From Scytalidium lignicola (taxonomy: Eukaryota; Ascomycota; Leotiomycetes), in contig NCSJ02000085.1 of the NCBI GenBank assembly GCA_002812745.2, positions 1-64,000 of the forward strand: a DNA stretch of 64,000 nucleotides, given 5' to 3'. Below, piece after piece: positions 1 through 11,720 of this stretch. The position numbers and the translations under genes were made by a program. Each line of letters begins with the position of its first letter. Positions within the stretch are counted from its first letter, which is position 1. A model generated the notes under the pieces. It saw only the letters and a program-made list of their open reading frames with translations, made no database searches and had not been told where the DNA came from.

Positions 1-2340
1 ATTAACTTTAATAAAGTTTTTATTACTTAAGTATATTAAGAATAAAGTATACTATCAAGTATAATAATGTAATAAGATTAAATATTGTTAATATATATAT
101 TTATATATACTTTACACAAATCTAATATATAACAAGGTTAAGTTAAAAAAGATTAATAATCTTAGAAAATTAACAAGTAGACTTTATTAATATAATAAAG
201 TTAAAGAGTAAAATCAACATAAAACAAAATAGTTTTTTAATGCTTTTTAACAAAATTAAAATTAAACTGATTATTAATGTTTATATAATAATATTTGAAA
301 GGAATAAAGTAAGTATATATAATTCATATTCTAAGTATATATTAACATTATAAATTATATATATTAAATGTTCATTTAATAATAATAATAAACTTTAGTA
401 TATAATATAAGTTATTCTTTAATTTACTGCTTAAATAAATTTTAATTATTTAAAAATCTTAATAGAGAATAGAATTCAACTACATTAACAAATGTCTTGT
501 ATATATATTAGACAAATTAGTAAAAGAAAAAAGGTTATATAGTATATATTAGAATTATATGCTTAATATATACTAAACTTATATAAAGTTTGATTATTCT
601 CAAGGTTAAAGTTATATTTGAATATATTATTATTTTGTAAAATACAATATTTATATTCTTAAAAATATATATCATTTTAAGTTTATTTATCTTGTTTTTC
701 AAGGATTTTATTTATATTATTTATCTTATCTTACTCAATTATTAATAGATATTATAAATAATATAATTAATATTATAAAGTAAATAAACTTATTAGATTT
801 GACTAAGTATAAGTTTTGTATATGTTAAATTTATATTTTACATTTAATTAATATAAACTGTTTTATTATCAACTTATATTATACTAAACTTTAAAGAAAA
901 TATTATATAAATATACTTCNAAAAAATTCATTTAAGCTTAAATTATAAAGATTAAATATCTGTATTTATTCAAAAGTAAAAATTACTTTAATTTCTAATA
1001 AGAATAGTATTTACAAGTAAGTATATACTATTTATATACTTAAAAGGAAAATTATTAATAATTTATAAGTATAATATATAAATATAATGTTGATTGTCAT
1101 AAGTTAATTAAAGAATAATAAATTCAGAAAATTTANTTTTTTGATAATAAGCATTATCTTATTATATGTTATATATATACTTAAGCTAAAGCTTTTTTTA
1201 AAGCTTTATATTTAAAAATGGATTTATTATTCAAAATGGTTTAAGGTAAAACTAACTTATATTTAATAATAGGTTAAGATAAAAGTTTAAAGTATATTTA
1301 AGTTTATGTATATACTTTTCTTAACCTTAAAACATATATTGTATATATTATAATGTTTATTTAAATTTTCAAAGTTTTAAGTAATATTGTTTAAAAGTCA
1401 ATTTGATTTCCTTATATTCATAAAGGAAATTTAAGATAAAGAATAATTATAATAAATATATATAATGTTATAAAACTATACTATCCAGGTCACTGAATAA
1501 CAAGGGTAAGGTAGATGTTCAAAGATAATAGAAATATATAACATACAAGTAGTTAACTAAGTCAAGGGTAAGATCTAGTAATATATTTAAATTGAATACA
1601 AGGAGTTTACTCTTATGTTCTTATAGTATACTTATATAGATAATGAAATAACATTAAATCCCTTGAAGTCTTTAAAGTCTTTTGGAGTCCTCTAAGGATC
1701 TTAAGACTCCATTATATAACCTTTGATTGTTAAGTTCTTTATATACTCCCTTCATGTATTAAACCTCAAGCTTACATCAATCAACTTGTTAAGTAAAACC
1801 TATAACATTATCCCCNTTTTTGTACTAATGTTGCCTTGATGCTTAACTTGTTATTATGAATTATTTTGTTCCTTTGTTAACTTTTCTTCTAACATGCCCT
1901 CAAAGTGTCCTTACCCCTTCCTTTTATCTAATCTTAAGAGAAAGNAAAAAAAAGAGAGTTAATCTTGTCTTGACTATTAAGGATATTAGTAATAGTATAA
2001 ACCTTTGTTCTTATTACTCTAAGGAGAATTAAAAGTATGTTGTAAACTTCTTAAAGTCCTTATGGTATTCTGAGTACATGTACATGAAGTGTTCTTATAA
2101 TATAGCTTTTGACTTTTAAGATAAGAATGTTCCTTGTTCTTAGGACTAAGAGTCCTTGGAAAAATCCATGAACAGACTACAAGCAAAAGAAGAAGAAGTT
2201 ATAGCCAAAATCCTTTGTTTACAAAAGCAACAAGCTTTTCTTTAGCAGTAAAAGAATAAAATGGCTTATTATAGCCTAAAGTATTTAAATGAACTCAACA
2301 TTGTAAAAGAGAAAAAGAAGTAAGAGAAATTGTTTAAAGT
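1..2340. other. AT-rich degenerate nuclear DNA, no intact gene
   Basis: This stretch is almost entirely A and T with stop codons in all frames. I see no conserved protein, tRNA or rRNA in it. Around 2180-2330 the plus strand carries a broken frame rich in Lys, Glu and Gln that looks like the coiled-coil tail of a fungal transposon protein. The composition matches AT-rich blocks made by repeat-induced point mutation. Nothing else can be supported. Confidence 0.6.
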
Positions 2341-3399
2341 ATTATGTTCTGCTTATGTAAGTAAGGTTTTTTCCTTTGTTATTAACCTTTTCTTCTTTAA
2401 CCTTATGATCTTATCACTTGGAAATCTGTTCTAAGATGAGTTTAATGATATACCTTTAGTAATTCCTTATAACTTGTAAGATTAAAAATAAGTTCTTATT
2501 TATTTTTACNTTTTTGGATATTCTATTTATTTAACTAAGTATTATAGTTTCTTATAATGTATTTTATAATTAATGATTTTCTCAACTTTATATTCTCTTT
2601 CTAGATTAACTTTTTCTAGTATTAAAGTTTAAATATTTTCAAATATTAGTTTAAGAAGTAAAATATGGAAAACAAAATGTATCTTAACTGTTGTTGATAA
2701 TTTCAATTTATATATTAAAGGTTTATAGACTTCTTTGATTTTATATAGTCTTATCTTAACCTAGTCTAGTTTATTACTTAGTCTTGTTATTTTGATGTTT
2801 TTTCTAAGAAGATAAACTTTATCCCCTTTTTTATATACTAATTCTATTAAGTGTTTATAATCATAATACTTCTTTATTCTTTTTTTAATATATTAAAGTA
2901 AGTTCTTAATCTTACTTTACATTTTTTCTATTTATTTTACATGAATTTTTGTTAATTCACTTGTAGATTCTAATTCTAATTTAATACAAAACCCTTTTAA
3001 TTCTTGTTTGTAATTCATATAAAATAAAGTAATCTTAGTTAATTTATATAATATACTATTGTACAATATCTTTGTTATTAGCAAGTAGTCAACTTAGTTG
3101 TCTTGATTATAATTGATATAACATCTCAGATATCCTTCTAATTATATGTTCAAACGTTTTATTTGTTTGTTAGTTTGTAAATGTTATATTGTTGATAATT
3201 TCCTTTTAACTCTTATTCTTGTTGTTAATATTTCTTAAAACTTAGATATAAATCTTATATCTTTATTAGAGATTATCTATTTTAGTACTCCTTATTAAGA
3301 CATTACTCTTTAAAGGAATATATTAATTACTTCTTTTACTCCTTAAGTCTCTTTGAATAGTTTAAAAATTGCAAACTTAATATAATATTTAATTATTAC

Positions 3400-3570
3400 A
3401 AAGATAAAGTTATACTTAACCTTTGTTGTATAATCTGTAGAAACTAATAGTTTTATGATAAAATCCTATTTAATTAGTTTTTATAGATTGTTGAGTATTT
3501 GTATAAAGTGTAATTATCCTCAAGGCTTCCTTCTTAGATTCTTAGCCTTCTTATAGATTTCATATTCTAT
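3400..3570 (-). pseudogene. Gypsy integrase core relic
   Basis: The minus-strand translation contains a stretch resembling the start of the integrase catalytic core of Gypsy elements: a Lys-Pro/Gly-Leu stretch followed by the Asp-Phe-Ile-x-Lys-Leu-x-Val-Ser block that carries the first catalytic Asp. At least four in-frame stops lie nearby. The Trp and Arg codons of the usual RPW motif have become stop or Gln-type codons, as RIP would produce. It cannot encode a working enzyme. Confidence 0.7.
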
Positions 3571-4599
3571 GATTACTTTCTTAATTACTAACTATAGTTT
3601 TATAATAAAGTAATCCTTATTGATTTAGTAATAACATCAAGTTATTCTTATATGTTTATTGTATAACAAGTTATATTGTTCTCTGACAAATTCTTCTACT
3701 AGTTTTATTAGTATATATAACCTCTTATTTTTATATTATATGTTTTTTAATTTTTTTTNCTATTTACCTTTAATCATGTCTAGTAAAGCATTTTCCTCTT
3801 TTTNCCTTTTCAGTTACTTCTTTGATCTAATCAGCTTAATGTTTGTTTGTTATTATTGTAATAGTTATAAGTTATCTTTGATTGTATACTAAGAATTCCA
3901 TTTCATCTTCCTTTAATATAAGTTCATTTTCTTCTTTTTCCTTAATAAAGTATTCAAGTTTTTAACTTAGAGTATTTACTCTTCTATTGTCTTTACCTTT
4001 AACATGAGTAATCTTAAAATCATACTTGGATAACTTCTTTACTTATTATACTTGTTTTATATTTAACTACTTAATTGTTATAAAGTATTAAAGGTTATGG
4101 TAATCTAAAAGTATATTAANTGGTTTNACTAGATCTAACTGTATATACTCTCTAATACTTTANANCTTTTANAATANTTAACATTTCCTTATNTNACATT
4201 TGATAATTNCTTTTTNNAANNTTTAACTTCCTTNACCAAAATACTAATAGTACTTAGTAATGTTGTTTATTGATCTATTATAATTATAATAACATAACTC
4301 TTAATGTTATATCAAAGGCATTAATTTTAATTCTTATTCTTCTTTTTAAATNAAAGATTCTTAAGAAACTTCCTTTTACAAAGNNATNNTTAATACTTTA
4401 GAATACTTCNTTNNCANTATTATTCTATTCATAAGCTTNNTCCTTCTTTATGAGTTCAGTNAATAGTATGAANATTTTANAATANTCTTTTANAAATCTT
4501 TNNTAATANTTAGNNAACCTTAAGAAACTTTGTANTTNCTTAACANTCTTANATGNNTCTTATTCNTTGATTAACTGAATCTTATCATTAAAGGTTTTA

Positions 4600-5150
4600 A
4601 TCCTTTCTNCAAAGATATAATGTTCTAAGAATTGAACTTGTTCCTTATAAAATTTGCATTTAACAGGTTTACAATACAATCTTACCTCTTACAACACTTG
4701 TAAAACAAGCTTAACATACTCCTTGTATTCTTTAATACTCCTTAAGTAAATGATTATATTGTTAAGATATATCATTATGAATTTCTCTAAATATTTTTCT
4801 AATATCTAATCTATTATTCTCTGTTGTATTGTCAGAGTATTAATTATACTAAACATTATAACTAATAACTCAAATAATCTATATTTTGTTTGAATAACAA
4901 CTTTCTACTTATTATCTCTTTTAATCCTAACTAGATTAAATGTTAATTATAAGTTTAACTTGATGAATATAATAACTCCTTTCAATTTGTCTATTATTGA
5001 ATTTATTAATAGTAAAGGGTATTAGTCTTTCTTAATTCTACTATTTAAGTGTTTGTAATTATTATAAGGTTGTCCTAATGGATTATCTCCTTTTTTTTAC
5101 ATAATGTAATAATACTTTAACTTTGTTATGACCTTCTCTGTACAGTCCTC
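4600..5150 (-). pseudogene. Gypsy reverse transcriptase relic with mutated YLDD box
   Basis: On the minus strand, 4740-4800 reads as the fingers/palm region with the metal-binding box changed from YLDD to YLNN, followed at 4630-4740 by the Tyr-Cys-Lys-Pro-x-Lys-Cys-x-Phe thumb motif. About 4805-4900 reads as the T-K-Y-x-x-F-E-x-L-V-x-x-F-S block, the counterpart of the usual TRYGHFEYLVMPFGL, including the T-x-x-x-Q-x segment. Stops interrupt the frame. The two Asp-to-Asn changes (GAC/GAT to AAC/AAT) are G-to-A, consistent with RIP. Confidence 0.85.
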
Positions 5151-5649
5151 TAAACATCATTTTCTTAAGCAACCATTTCTTCATTACCTTATCCTTAGTA
5201 AGAGTTGTTTGATAAATTAGTCTATAAGCTAGTTTAAACCCCTCTTTGAACTTTATCTCATGATCTTATAGTTTATGCTCAAGTAAAGCTGAATTATCAA
5301 GTCTTTCTATGAATAACTCTAACTATTTATAATATTCTTTAAGAATATATTTTATAGTTTTATTAACATGGACAACTCTTAAAGACATAGTTTCTTCTAA
5401 GAAGGTAATTATACTTATTTTCTAATTAATTATTAGATTATACTTCTTTATCCATTCAATTCTTAATATAACCTAATATGTTCTTAACCTTATAATATCA
5501 AAAGATATCTTCTTATAATAACTTTTACTATATCTTATATCTAGGTTTTAAGTTTGAATGTCAATATATTTCTAAACCTTGATACTGTTTGCTAATGATA
5601 TTAGATAGTTATTATTCTTAACTCTTATGTTAAGTCTAAGTTGTTTTAT

Positions 5650-5911
5650 AACTTATTCATTAATAAAGTTCCTTTTAACTCTTGAATTGATTAAGGCTCT
5701 TATTAACNTTTTTATATAGTATTATGTTAATATATAATGAACTTTCACTGTTTATAAAGTAAAGATTAATATTCTTAATGTTATTAACAAATACATCATC
5801 TATGATTTCTAGATCTTCAACATTCTCCTGAAGTTCTTCAAATAATGTTGTTTGTCTCTTTATAAGATTCCTCAACCTTAGTCTATCCAAGCTTTCATTG
5901 TTTATAAACAT
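5650..5911 (-). pseudogene. Gypsy gag-pol linker and protease region relic
   Basis: A 78-codon open stretch remains on the minus strand between the zinc knuckle and reverse transcriptase relics. It ends in a Val-Asn-Lys-Ser-Leu segment where an aspartic protease of a Gypsy element would start. The Asp-Ser/Thr-Gly catalytic triad cannot be read because the downstream frame is broken and contains an N. The assignment rests on position within the element. Confidence 0.35.
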
Positions 5912-7029
5912 ATGTACATTATATACTTATTCTACCATTTCATTTCCTAAGCATTCTCTTATTTTAATGATAAAGTCATTACTTTTTATAAGAATTCTTC
6001 TTATAAAATTCAAAGGATATATTATTACTTCTTAGTTAAACTATTCATTGATTTTTTATAATAGTTCATCTTCACTTAATAATATAATAAATAGTTCTAA
6101 AGATAATAAATCTTCCTTTAATTTGTTAATTATAAGTAGTACTTCTTCATCCTAATTAACTTATTCTACAATAATCTTCATTAGTCCTCTTTACTCTTGT
6201 TAAGTATGATATTGTTCAGTTTCAGATAATCATTCTATTAATTTTCTTAAACTCTAGATTTCTTTATATTATGTCTCTACTTCTAATTACTCTTGTTNAA
6301 AAAGTTATTATCAAAAGTCCTTTATGTTAAACATTATATTACTCTTATACAACATAGCTTAATCCTTCTTTTATTATCATTTATACATCTTTAAGCATCT
6401 AGTCAAAGTTGTCTTGAATTTAAGTTCTTTCTACTAATAAGAAGAACTTGTATATTCCNTTTTTTTATGATAATACTTTAGAAGTTGATTTTATAAACTA
6501 GAACAAGATCTTCAATATCAAGTTTATATACTTTAACAATTACTTCTTCTTATTATATAATTTAAAAAAGTTAACTTCTGTTTAGGATCTTTTATCCTCT
6601 TAGTTCTTTTATGTTAATTATAAAATAATATTTTAAGACTAATAATTCTTTAAAAACAGGATATTATTCTGTTAGTATAACTTTGAAGTCTAACAACATA
6701 ATCATTCAAATTCTACTAACTCCTAGAATTGATCTTCATCTGTTATAGTCTTTGATTTAGTTATTATCTAGAGGACATTTCAAATACCAAGTTCTTGTCA
6801 TAAGTATAAAGTTTATTTCAAGGATTCNTTTTTATTATTATTTTATCTACATCAGTTTTAATAATAAGTTCTAATATAATTACCAAGCCTTGTTATTCCT
6901 CCTCTTCTTCTAAGAAGTTCTCTTTCTTATTCAAGCTTTCTTCTTCTGATGATTCTAATGAAATATTCATAATTCTTAAGATTCTTATAACTTCAACTTT
7001 AATTAACATATTTACCTTATTGTCCTTCT

Positions 7030-7095
7030 TATGAGTATTTGTTATATGTTTAAACATTTTACATTTAAAGTATAACTTGTTTTTTCTTCTTTTAT
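7030..7095 (-). pseudogene. Gag zinc knuckle relic
   Basis: The minus-strand translation shows the CCHC spacing Cx2Cx4Hx4C, with the first Cys read as Tyr, the second Cys and the His intact, and the last Cys replaced by His. The flanking sequence is Lys-rich. Cys (TGT) to Tyr (TAT) is the expected RIP outcome. Confidence 0.6.
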
Positions 7096-8190
7096 TAAGT
7101 TCTTTAAAGAAGATTCTAAAAGAATTCCCTTTCTTGCTTTTTCCTTCAAAATACTTCTTTCCTTTTCCTTTAAAGGTTTTTCCTTTTCTTATAATGTTTA
7201 ATTCTATAAGGTTTTCTTAATCCTTTTTACCATTAGTCTTTCTTTAGTTAAAGTAAGATCTACTTTTCTTGTCTAAGATCATCTTATATTGTTTGTTCTT
7301 AATCTTGATAAACAAGTTGACAAAAGTATTAAATGTAATAATTATAAGTTATCAATACAATTCTTTTTTGATAAAATTCTTCAATTTAGTCTTATACTAG
7401 TATATATACACTTCTTCTTTTTTAGTTGACTAATATTGTATACTAATGATAGAATATTATATATTCACTAAAACTTTTGGTTTGTTTAAGATAAGCTAAT
7501 TGTCTTTTAGCATTCCTTTTTTTTGTCAACATCTTTATACAAGTGTTTAAGTTCTCTTATGTAATTTTCTTAACTCTTAAGGATGTTTCTTACTCCTTAG
7601 TTTGTTGTTCCCTTATTTGTTATGAACTACTCATCCTTAAAAGGTTAAAACCAAGTCTTAACTACTCCTCTTAAGTATGTTAATGCTTATAAGACTTTAT
7701 ATATGTCTTCAAGTAGTAAATGATTATTTAATACCAAATAAGTTCTTGTCTGTACAAGATATACCTTCAACTTCTTTTTATCCTCATAGAATAAGTCTAG
7801 TCTAGTGATTTTGACTTCTCTAAGTATTATTATTAGAACTTATTCAACATTATCTTCTGGTTCAAAGTCTAAATCAAAGTCTAGACTTAGAACTCTTAGT
7901 ATTAGTTCTAAGTTAGGTTTAAGTAATAAAGGTGTTGGTTTTTTTTCTTATAGCTCTTGACAATTCTCTACTAGTTAATCCTTTAGTAAACTTAATAAAT
8001 TGCTTTAATAGTATAACAACTTCTTTTAACACTTCTTCTTAAATGTTAATTTCCTTGATAATTTAGTCCTTATCTTGATCTTCTTCAGAACTATCTTCTG
8101 AACTTTCCTTAGATACTTCCTCAAATCCTTTTTCAAATTCTTCTTCAAAGCCTTCTTTAAAACCTTCTTCAAGTTGTTATTTGTTATTAT

Positions 8191-9253
8191 TATCTATTAA
8201 TAATCGATTGGTTATTAATTGGGTTAATTTCAAAGATAACTTATTATATATAAGTGTATTTGAAGCGAAGTTTACTTAAGCATTAGTTAATCATATTAAT
8301 CTATGATAATTTAAAGTAAAACCGTTCAACGACTAGAAGGTGAGTAATGCTAACAATACTCCTTCTAATAATGCCCAACATTTTTATTTCTTATTTTATT
8401 TTTTTTTTTAGTTATGCAATATATAATTTAATATTCATAATAAAACACATATGTTAATATAATTAATTTTAAGTTATTTTTAAGTATACTTTTAGAATTA
8501 TCAGTAGTATATACTACTGATGAAATAGACTTAATTATATGTATAATTATATATAATTAAGCTTAATTTTTTTAAAGCTATAAACAAATAGATAAAATAA
8601 AAAAAAAAATTATGAAAAACAATAATTTAAATATAGTATTTACAGAACATGCTTCAGAAAAGGATACGTTAAATTTTAACAAACCTTTAATTTTTGATAA
8701 AAAAGCAAATACTAAATCAGCTATTATTCCTCTAAAAAACATGAAAACTAATGTAGGAATAATAAGATATTTTCCACCTGCTAGTCAAGAATGAGATAAT
8801 AATATATACGCTTATAATGCCGATTATATAAAATCTTTACCTGTTGCAGATAAAAATTTAATGAAATTAGTGAAAAGTTATTTTAATATGTATTTTTCTA
8901 ATAAAACATTAGAATCTAAACAATTAAGTACTAGATATAAAAGATTATCTGTAAAAAGAATATTTGTAGCTAAAGGTGAATTGAAACATACTAATTCAAA
9001 AGTTATAATAACTTTATATGTTTTTAATAAAGAAAGAAACATTCTTAAATTAGAGACTAAAAAATTAATTAAAGCTTTAGTATATCCAAACAAACCTTTA
9101 AAATCTTTTAATGCTATGGATTCAAATATCGATAATGCTATTAAATTTAATAGACCTTTAACTTTAAATGAATATATAGATTATAATAAAGATCAAATAT
9201 ATCCTAGTTATTTAGATGCTATTATTAGTAAAGAGTGTATAGATAATACTTTA
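8191..9253 (+). repeat. Terminal direct repeat, copy 1 (rnl intron and 5' rps3)
   Basis: It is near-identical to 36821-37885. The differences are single-base indels and N insertions, not substitutions, and they concentrate at the right end of copy 2. It holds part of the rnl group I intron and the first part of rps3. It is best explained as circular-map overlap of the mitochondrial genome. The ends are placed at the last matching base, give or take a few. Confidence 0.9.
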
Positions 9254-10138
9254 AAATCAGTAGATTCTATAAATATATATCTTAAAGATATTATTAATGA
9301 AATTGAAGATAATAAAGTAAATAACCTTAATATAGATATAGATAAAATTATGTATACAAAAGAGTATCAAGATTTTTTTTAAACATACATTAAGTGTTTT
9401 TATTAAAAACTACTATACATCTAAAACTAGTTTATCACTAAATAGAATTAAATTTGAAGAATCCTTTTTAATACATTTAAAAAANTTTAGTAAGTAAAAT
9501 TTACAATAAAGAAGTAGAGTTTAATATAGTTCAATTGAAAAAATTACACTTAAATAGTGATATATTTACACAAGCTATTTCATTAAAATTAAAAAATAGA
9601 GATAATAAGCTATATAGAGTTTTAAAATCAGTTTTAACAAGAGTTAAAGTAAAAAAAAATAAATAAAAATAAAGAAAAAAATTATAAAATGAATAGAAAT
9701 AATGCTTTTATTAATAGTATAATTAATACTAGAGTTAATTCATTATTTAACAACTATAAAAACGATAATTTAAATAAATTTTTATTAAATATTTTCCCTA
9801 CTTTAGCCCAAACTGAAGAAAAAGACAATAATAGTAAATTATCTATTTTTAAAGAAAATATTTCAAGTAGTGAATATATAAACAAATATATAAAACATAT
9901 AAATATTTTTGGTATTAGAATAGAAGCTAAAGGAAGATTAACAAGACGATTTACTGCATCTAGATCTGTATTTAAAGTAAAATGAAAAGGTGGTTTAAAA
10001 AATGTTGATTCTTCTTTTAGAGGATTGAGTAGTGTTATGTTAAGAGGTCATGCTAAATCTAATGTACAATACTCAGTGTTAAATTCTAAAAACCGTAATG
10101 GAGCTTTTGGTGTTAAAGGTTGAGTAAGTAATTTATAG
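8612..10138 (+). CDS. rps3: Mitochondrial ribosomal protein S3
   Basis: This is the small-subunit mitoribosome protein uS3 (called rps5 or S3 in older fungal annotations), encoded inside the rnl group I intron. The N-terminal two thirds are Lys/Asn-rich and poorly conserved. The C-terminal part (about 9890-10135) is the conserved S3 region with GRLTRR, KGG and SSFRG motifs and an Asn-Gly-Ala-Phe-Gly-Lys-Trp-type end. TGA encodes Trp at about 8792 and 10121. The given sequence breaks the frame three times, always at homopolymers: an 8-T run at about 9372-9380 (7 T restore the frame), an N at 9485, and a 9-A run at about 9650 (8 A restore it). Corrected length is about 507 residues. The start is the first ATG, after an A-rich leader. 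The 5' part is repeated at 37243-37885 as a truncated copy. Confidence 0.88.
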
Positions 10139-10347
10139 ATTGTATTTTTATAAGACTTAAAAAAAAATACATTAATGTATTTTCAATTTCGCGTTGCATT
10201 AATTATATTATGCATTAATGTTTAAGATACTAAACATATTGTAAGAGAAAATAAAATAAAATAAAAAAAAAAGATGAAGAAATAGTCTGAACCATTTTGT
10301 GAAAAATGGAAATAAAGGATAATAAACCTTTATGTTAACAAATTTTG

Positions 10348-10865
10348 AACAGGCTAATTGCGCCAGGAAGTACAAATTGAGTGCGCAGTTTGGCACCTCG
10401 ATGTCGGCTTAACTTATCCACATGAATGCAGGAATCATGAAGGGTTCGACTGTTCGTCGATTAAAAAGTTACACGAGCTGGGTTAAATACGTCGTGAGAC
10501 AGTATGGTTTCTATCTTCTAGAGGAAATTAGAATAAAATAAAGATAGCCCCCTCGTACGAAAGGAGCTGGGTATATTAACCTCTGGTTTACCTGTTGTTT
10601 ATGTGCCCAATATTAATTTAAGTATAATTTATTATTATACAGGGATGTTACTTTCACTTAAGTAAATTATAGCATAGGCACGGCAGGAAAGCTATGTTAG
10701 TTAAAGATAAGTGCTGAATGCATTTAGGCGCGAAACTTACTTTAAGATATTCTTAAATATACGTAGCAGAACACTACGATTTTGTTGTTAATATTTATAT
10801 TAACACAATTAATAGGCTTTGGCTGAAAGAATTTAAATGTTCTTAGGTACAAAGTACTAATTTAA
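10348..10865 (+). rRNA. rnl: Mitochondrial LSU rRNA, 3' exon
   Basis: It starts with AACAGGCTAATTGCGCC, equivalent to the peptidyl-transferase region just after E. coli position 2449. It contains the GAUGUCGGCU block (about 10400), the GGGUUUAGACGUCG-type segment (about 10485) and the sarcin-ricin loop CTCGTACGAAAGGAG (about 10550). The 3' end is not marked by sequence; it is placed just before trnT. It joins the exon at 34175-36787 through the group I intron. Confidence 0.88.
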
Positions 10866-10918
10866 TATATAACTAAATATCACTATATCTCACATACTTA
10901 TGTTAATAAATAATTTTT

Positions 10919-10989
10919 GCCTGGTTAGCATAAAAGTAATGTAGCTGTTTTGTAACCAGCTGAAGCAAGTGCAATACTTGCACTGGGCT
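10919..10989 (+). tRNA. trnT: tRNA-Thr (UGU)
   Basis: Acceptor GCCTGGT pairs with ACTGGGC; the anticodon loop TTTGTAA gives TGT. It is the first tRNA of the cluster after rnl. Confidence 0.85.
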
Positions 10990-11002
10990 TATGGATACAT
11001 AA

Positions 11003-11075
11003 GGCCTTATAGTCAAGTGGTTAAGACATAATGTTTTCATCATTACATACGAGGGTTCGAACCCCTCTGAGGCTA
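11003..11075 (+). tRNA. trnE: tRNA-Glu (UUC)
   Basis: Acceptor GGCCTTA pairs with TGAGGCT; the anticodon loop TTTTCAT gives TTC, and the T arm is GGGTTCGAACCCC. Confidence 0.92.
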
Positions 11076-11098
11076 TGTAAATAATATTATTAGTACAT

Positions 11099-11169
11099 TG
11101 CGGATTGATGTAATAGTAACATAATTGACTCATGATCAATATATAAAGGTGCAATTCCTTTGTCCGCAC
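11099..11169 (+). tRNA. trnM: tRNA-Met (CAU), first copy
   Basis: Acceptor TGCGGAT pairs with GTCCGCA; anticodon stem-loop ATTGA-CTCATGA-TCAAT gives CAT. Its 5' two thirds are duplicated at 11576-11628. This is one of three CAU tRNAs; by position in related fungi one of them would be the initiator and another an elongator. Confidence 0.88.
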
Positions 11170-11206
11170 TTACCTTTATATATATAACTTTTTAACATGC
11201 AAAATA

Positions 11207-11279
11207 AAGGCTATAGCTTAATTGGTAAAGCAAGCTGCTCATGACAGCTGAGATGAGTGTTCAAATCACTTTGGCCTTA
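11207..11279 (+). tRNA. trnM: tRNA-Met (CAU), second copy
   Basis: Acceptor AAGGCTA pairs with TGGCCTT; anticodon stem-loop AGCTG-CTCATGA-CAGCT gives CAT. Confidence 0.92.
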
Positions 11280-11286
11280 GCTAATT

Positions 11287-11373
11287 ATGTCCGAGTGCTG
11301 GAATTGGTAGACAGGACGAACTTAAGCTTCGTTGATACAACATCGTGAACGTTCAAGTCGTTCTTCGGATATA
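11287..11373 (+). tRNA. trnL: tRNA-Leu (UAA)
   Basis: Class II tRNA with a long variable arm. Acceptor ATGTCCG pairs with CGGATAT; anticodon stem-loop ACGAA-CTTAAGC-TTCGT gives TAA. Confidence 0.92.
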
Positions 11374-11392
11374 AAGCTATATTTTTAGCTTA

Positions 11393-11464
11393 GGGGACAT
11401 AGTTTAACTGGTAAAACTGCGATTTTGCATATCGTTATTTCAGGATCGAGTCCTGATGTCTCCA
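11393..11464 (+). tRNA. trnA: tRNA-Ala (UGC)
   Basis: Acceptor GGGGACA pairs with TGTCTCC; the anticodon loop TTTGCAT gives TGC. About 110 nt of AT-rich spacer follow. Confidence 0.92.
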
Positions 11465-11575
11465 ATTTAGACAATATTTAGTGTCNTTTTTTTATTATTT
11501 TATTTATCATAAATGAAAAAAATAAAANGTTGTTTATTTTATTAAATATGCACATATTACATATAATTTTTATAT

Positions 11576-11628
11576 GAAGTACATTGCGGATTGATGTAAT
11601 AGTAACATAATTGACTCATGATCAATAT
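11576..11628 (+). repeat. 5' fragment duplicate of trnM
   Basis: This repeats the 5' flank and first ~50 nt of the trnM at 11099, through the acceptor 5' strand, D arm and CAU anticodon arm, then ends before the T arm. It cannot fold as a whole tRNA. It is immediately followed by trnF. Confidence 0.88.
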
Positions 11629-11641
11629 ATATATACAAAAA

Positions 11642-11715
11642 GCTTGAGAAGCTCAACCTGGTAGAGCGGAACTCTGAAGATGTTTAGGCTGTAAGTTCAA
11701 ATCTTACCTCAAGCA
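11642..11715 (+). tRNA. trnF: tRNA-Phe (GAA)
   Basis: Acceptor GCTTGAG pairs with CTCAAGC; the anticodon loop CTGAAGA gives GAA. Confidence 0.9.
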
Positions 11716-11720
11716 TTATA

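Larger units (their letters stand above)
2340..8190 (-). mobile_element. RIP-degraded Ty3/Gypsy LTR retrotransposon relic
   Basis: Read on the minus strand, the domain order is that of a Ty3/Gypsy element: gag zinc knuckle (about 7030-7095), protease region (about 5650-5910), reverse transcriptase (about 4600-5150) and integrase (about 3400-3570). Every domain contains in-frame stops, and G-to-A type replacements are frequent: TGT to TAT in the zinc knuckle, and Asp to Asn in the reverse transcriptase active site. This pattern fits RIP acting on both strands. The 5' end is cut off at 8190, where mitochondrial sequence begins, so no 5' LTR is seen on this side. I could not delimit a 3' LTR by eye. 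Confidence 0.8.
8191..10347 (+). other. Group I intron of rnl, 3' portion
   Basis: The intron interrupts the LSU rRNA between GGGAT and AACAGG, the classic mL2449-type site. Its last base before the exon is G (10347) and the upstream exon ends in T (36787), as group I splicing requires. The 5' part lies at 36788-36820 and continues through the terminal repeat; joined across the circle, the intron is about 2.19 kb. Core-like sequences are seen at about 8325-8390 and at 10270-10320, where AAGAAATAGTCTGAACC resembles an S element. The intron encodes rps3, as in Aspergillus and relatives. Confidence 0.85.

Noticed and set aside
3659..3892. 77-codon plus-strand ORF in the AT-rich region
   Set aside because: Low-complexity Phe/Tyr/Ile/Leu translation antisense to the integrase side of the Gypsy relic, with N inside.
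1..8190. CRISPR-like or satellite array in the AT-rich block
   Set aside because: Repeated AT words have no constant unit or spacing; they reflect base composition.
10903..11169. 88-codon minus-strand ORF
   Set aside because: It runs through the antisense of trnT, trnE and trnM, which fold well on the plus strand.
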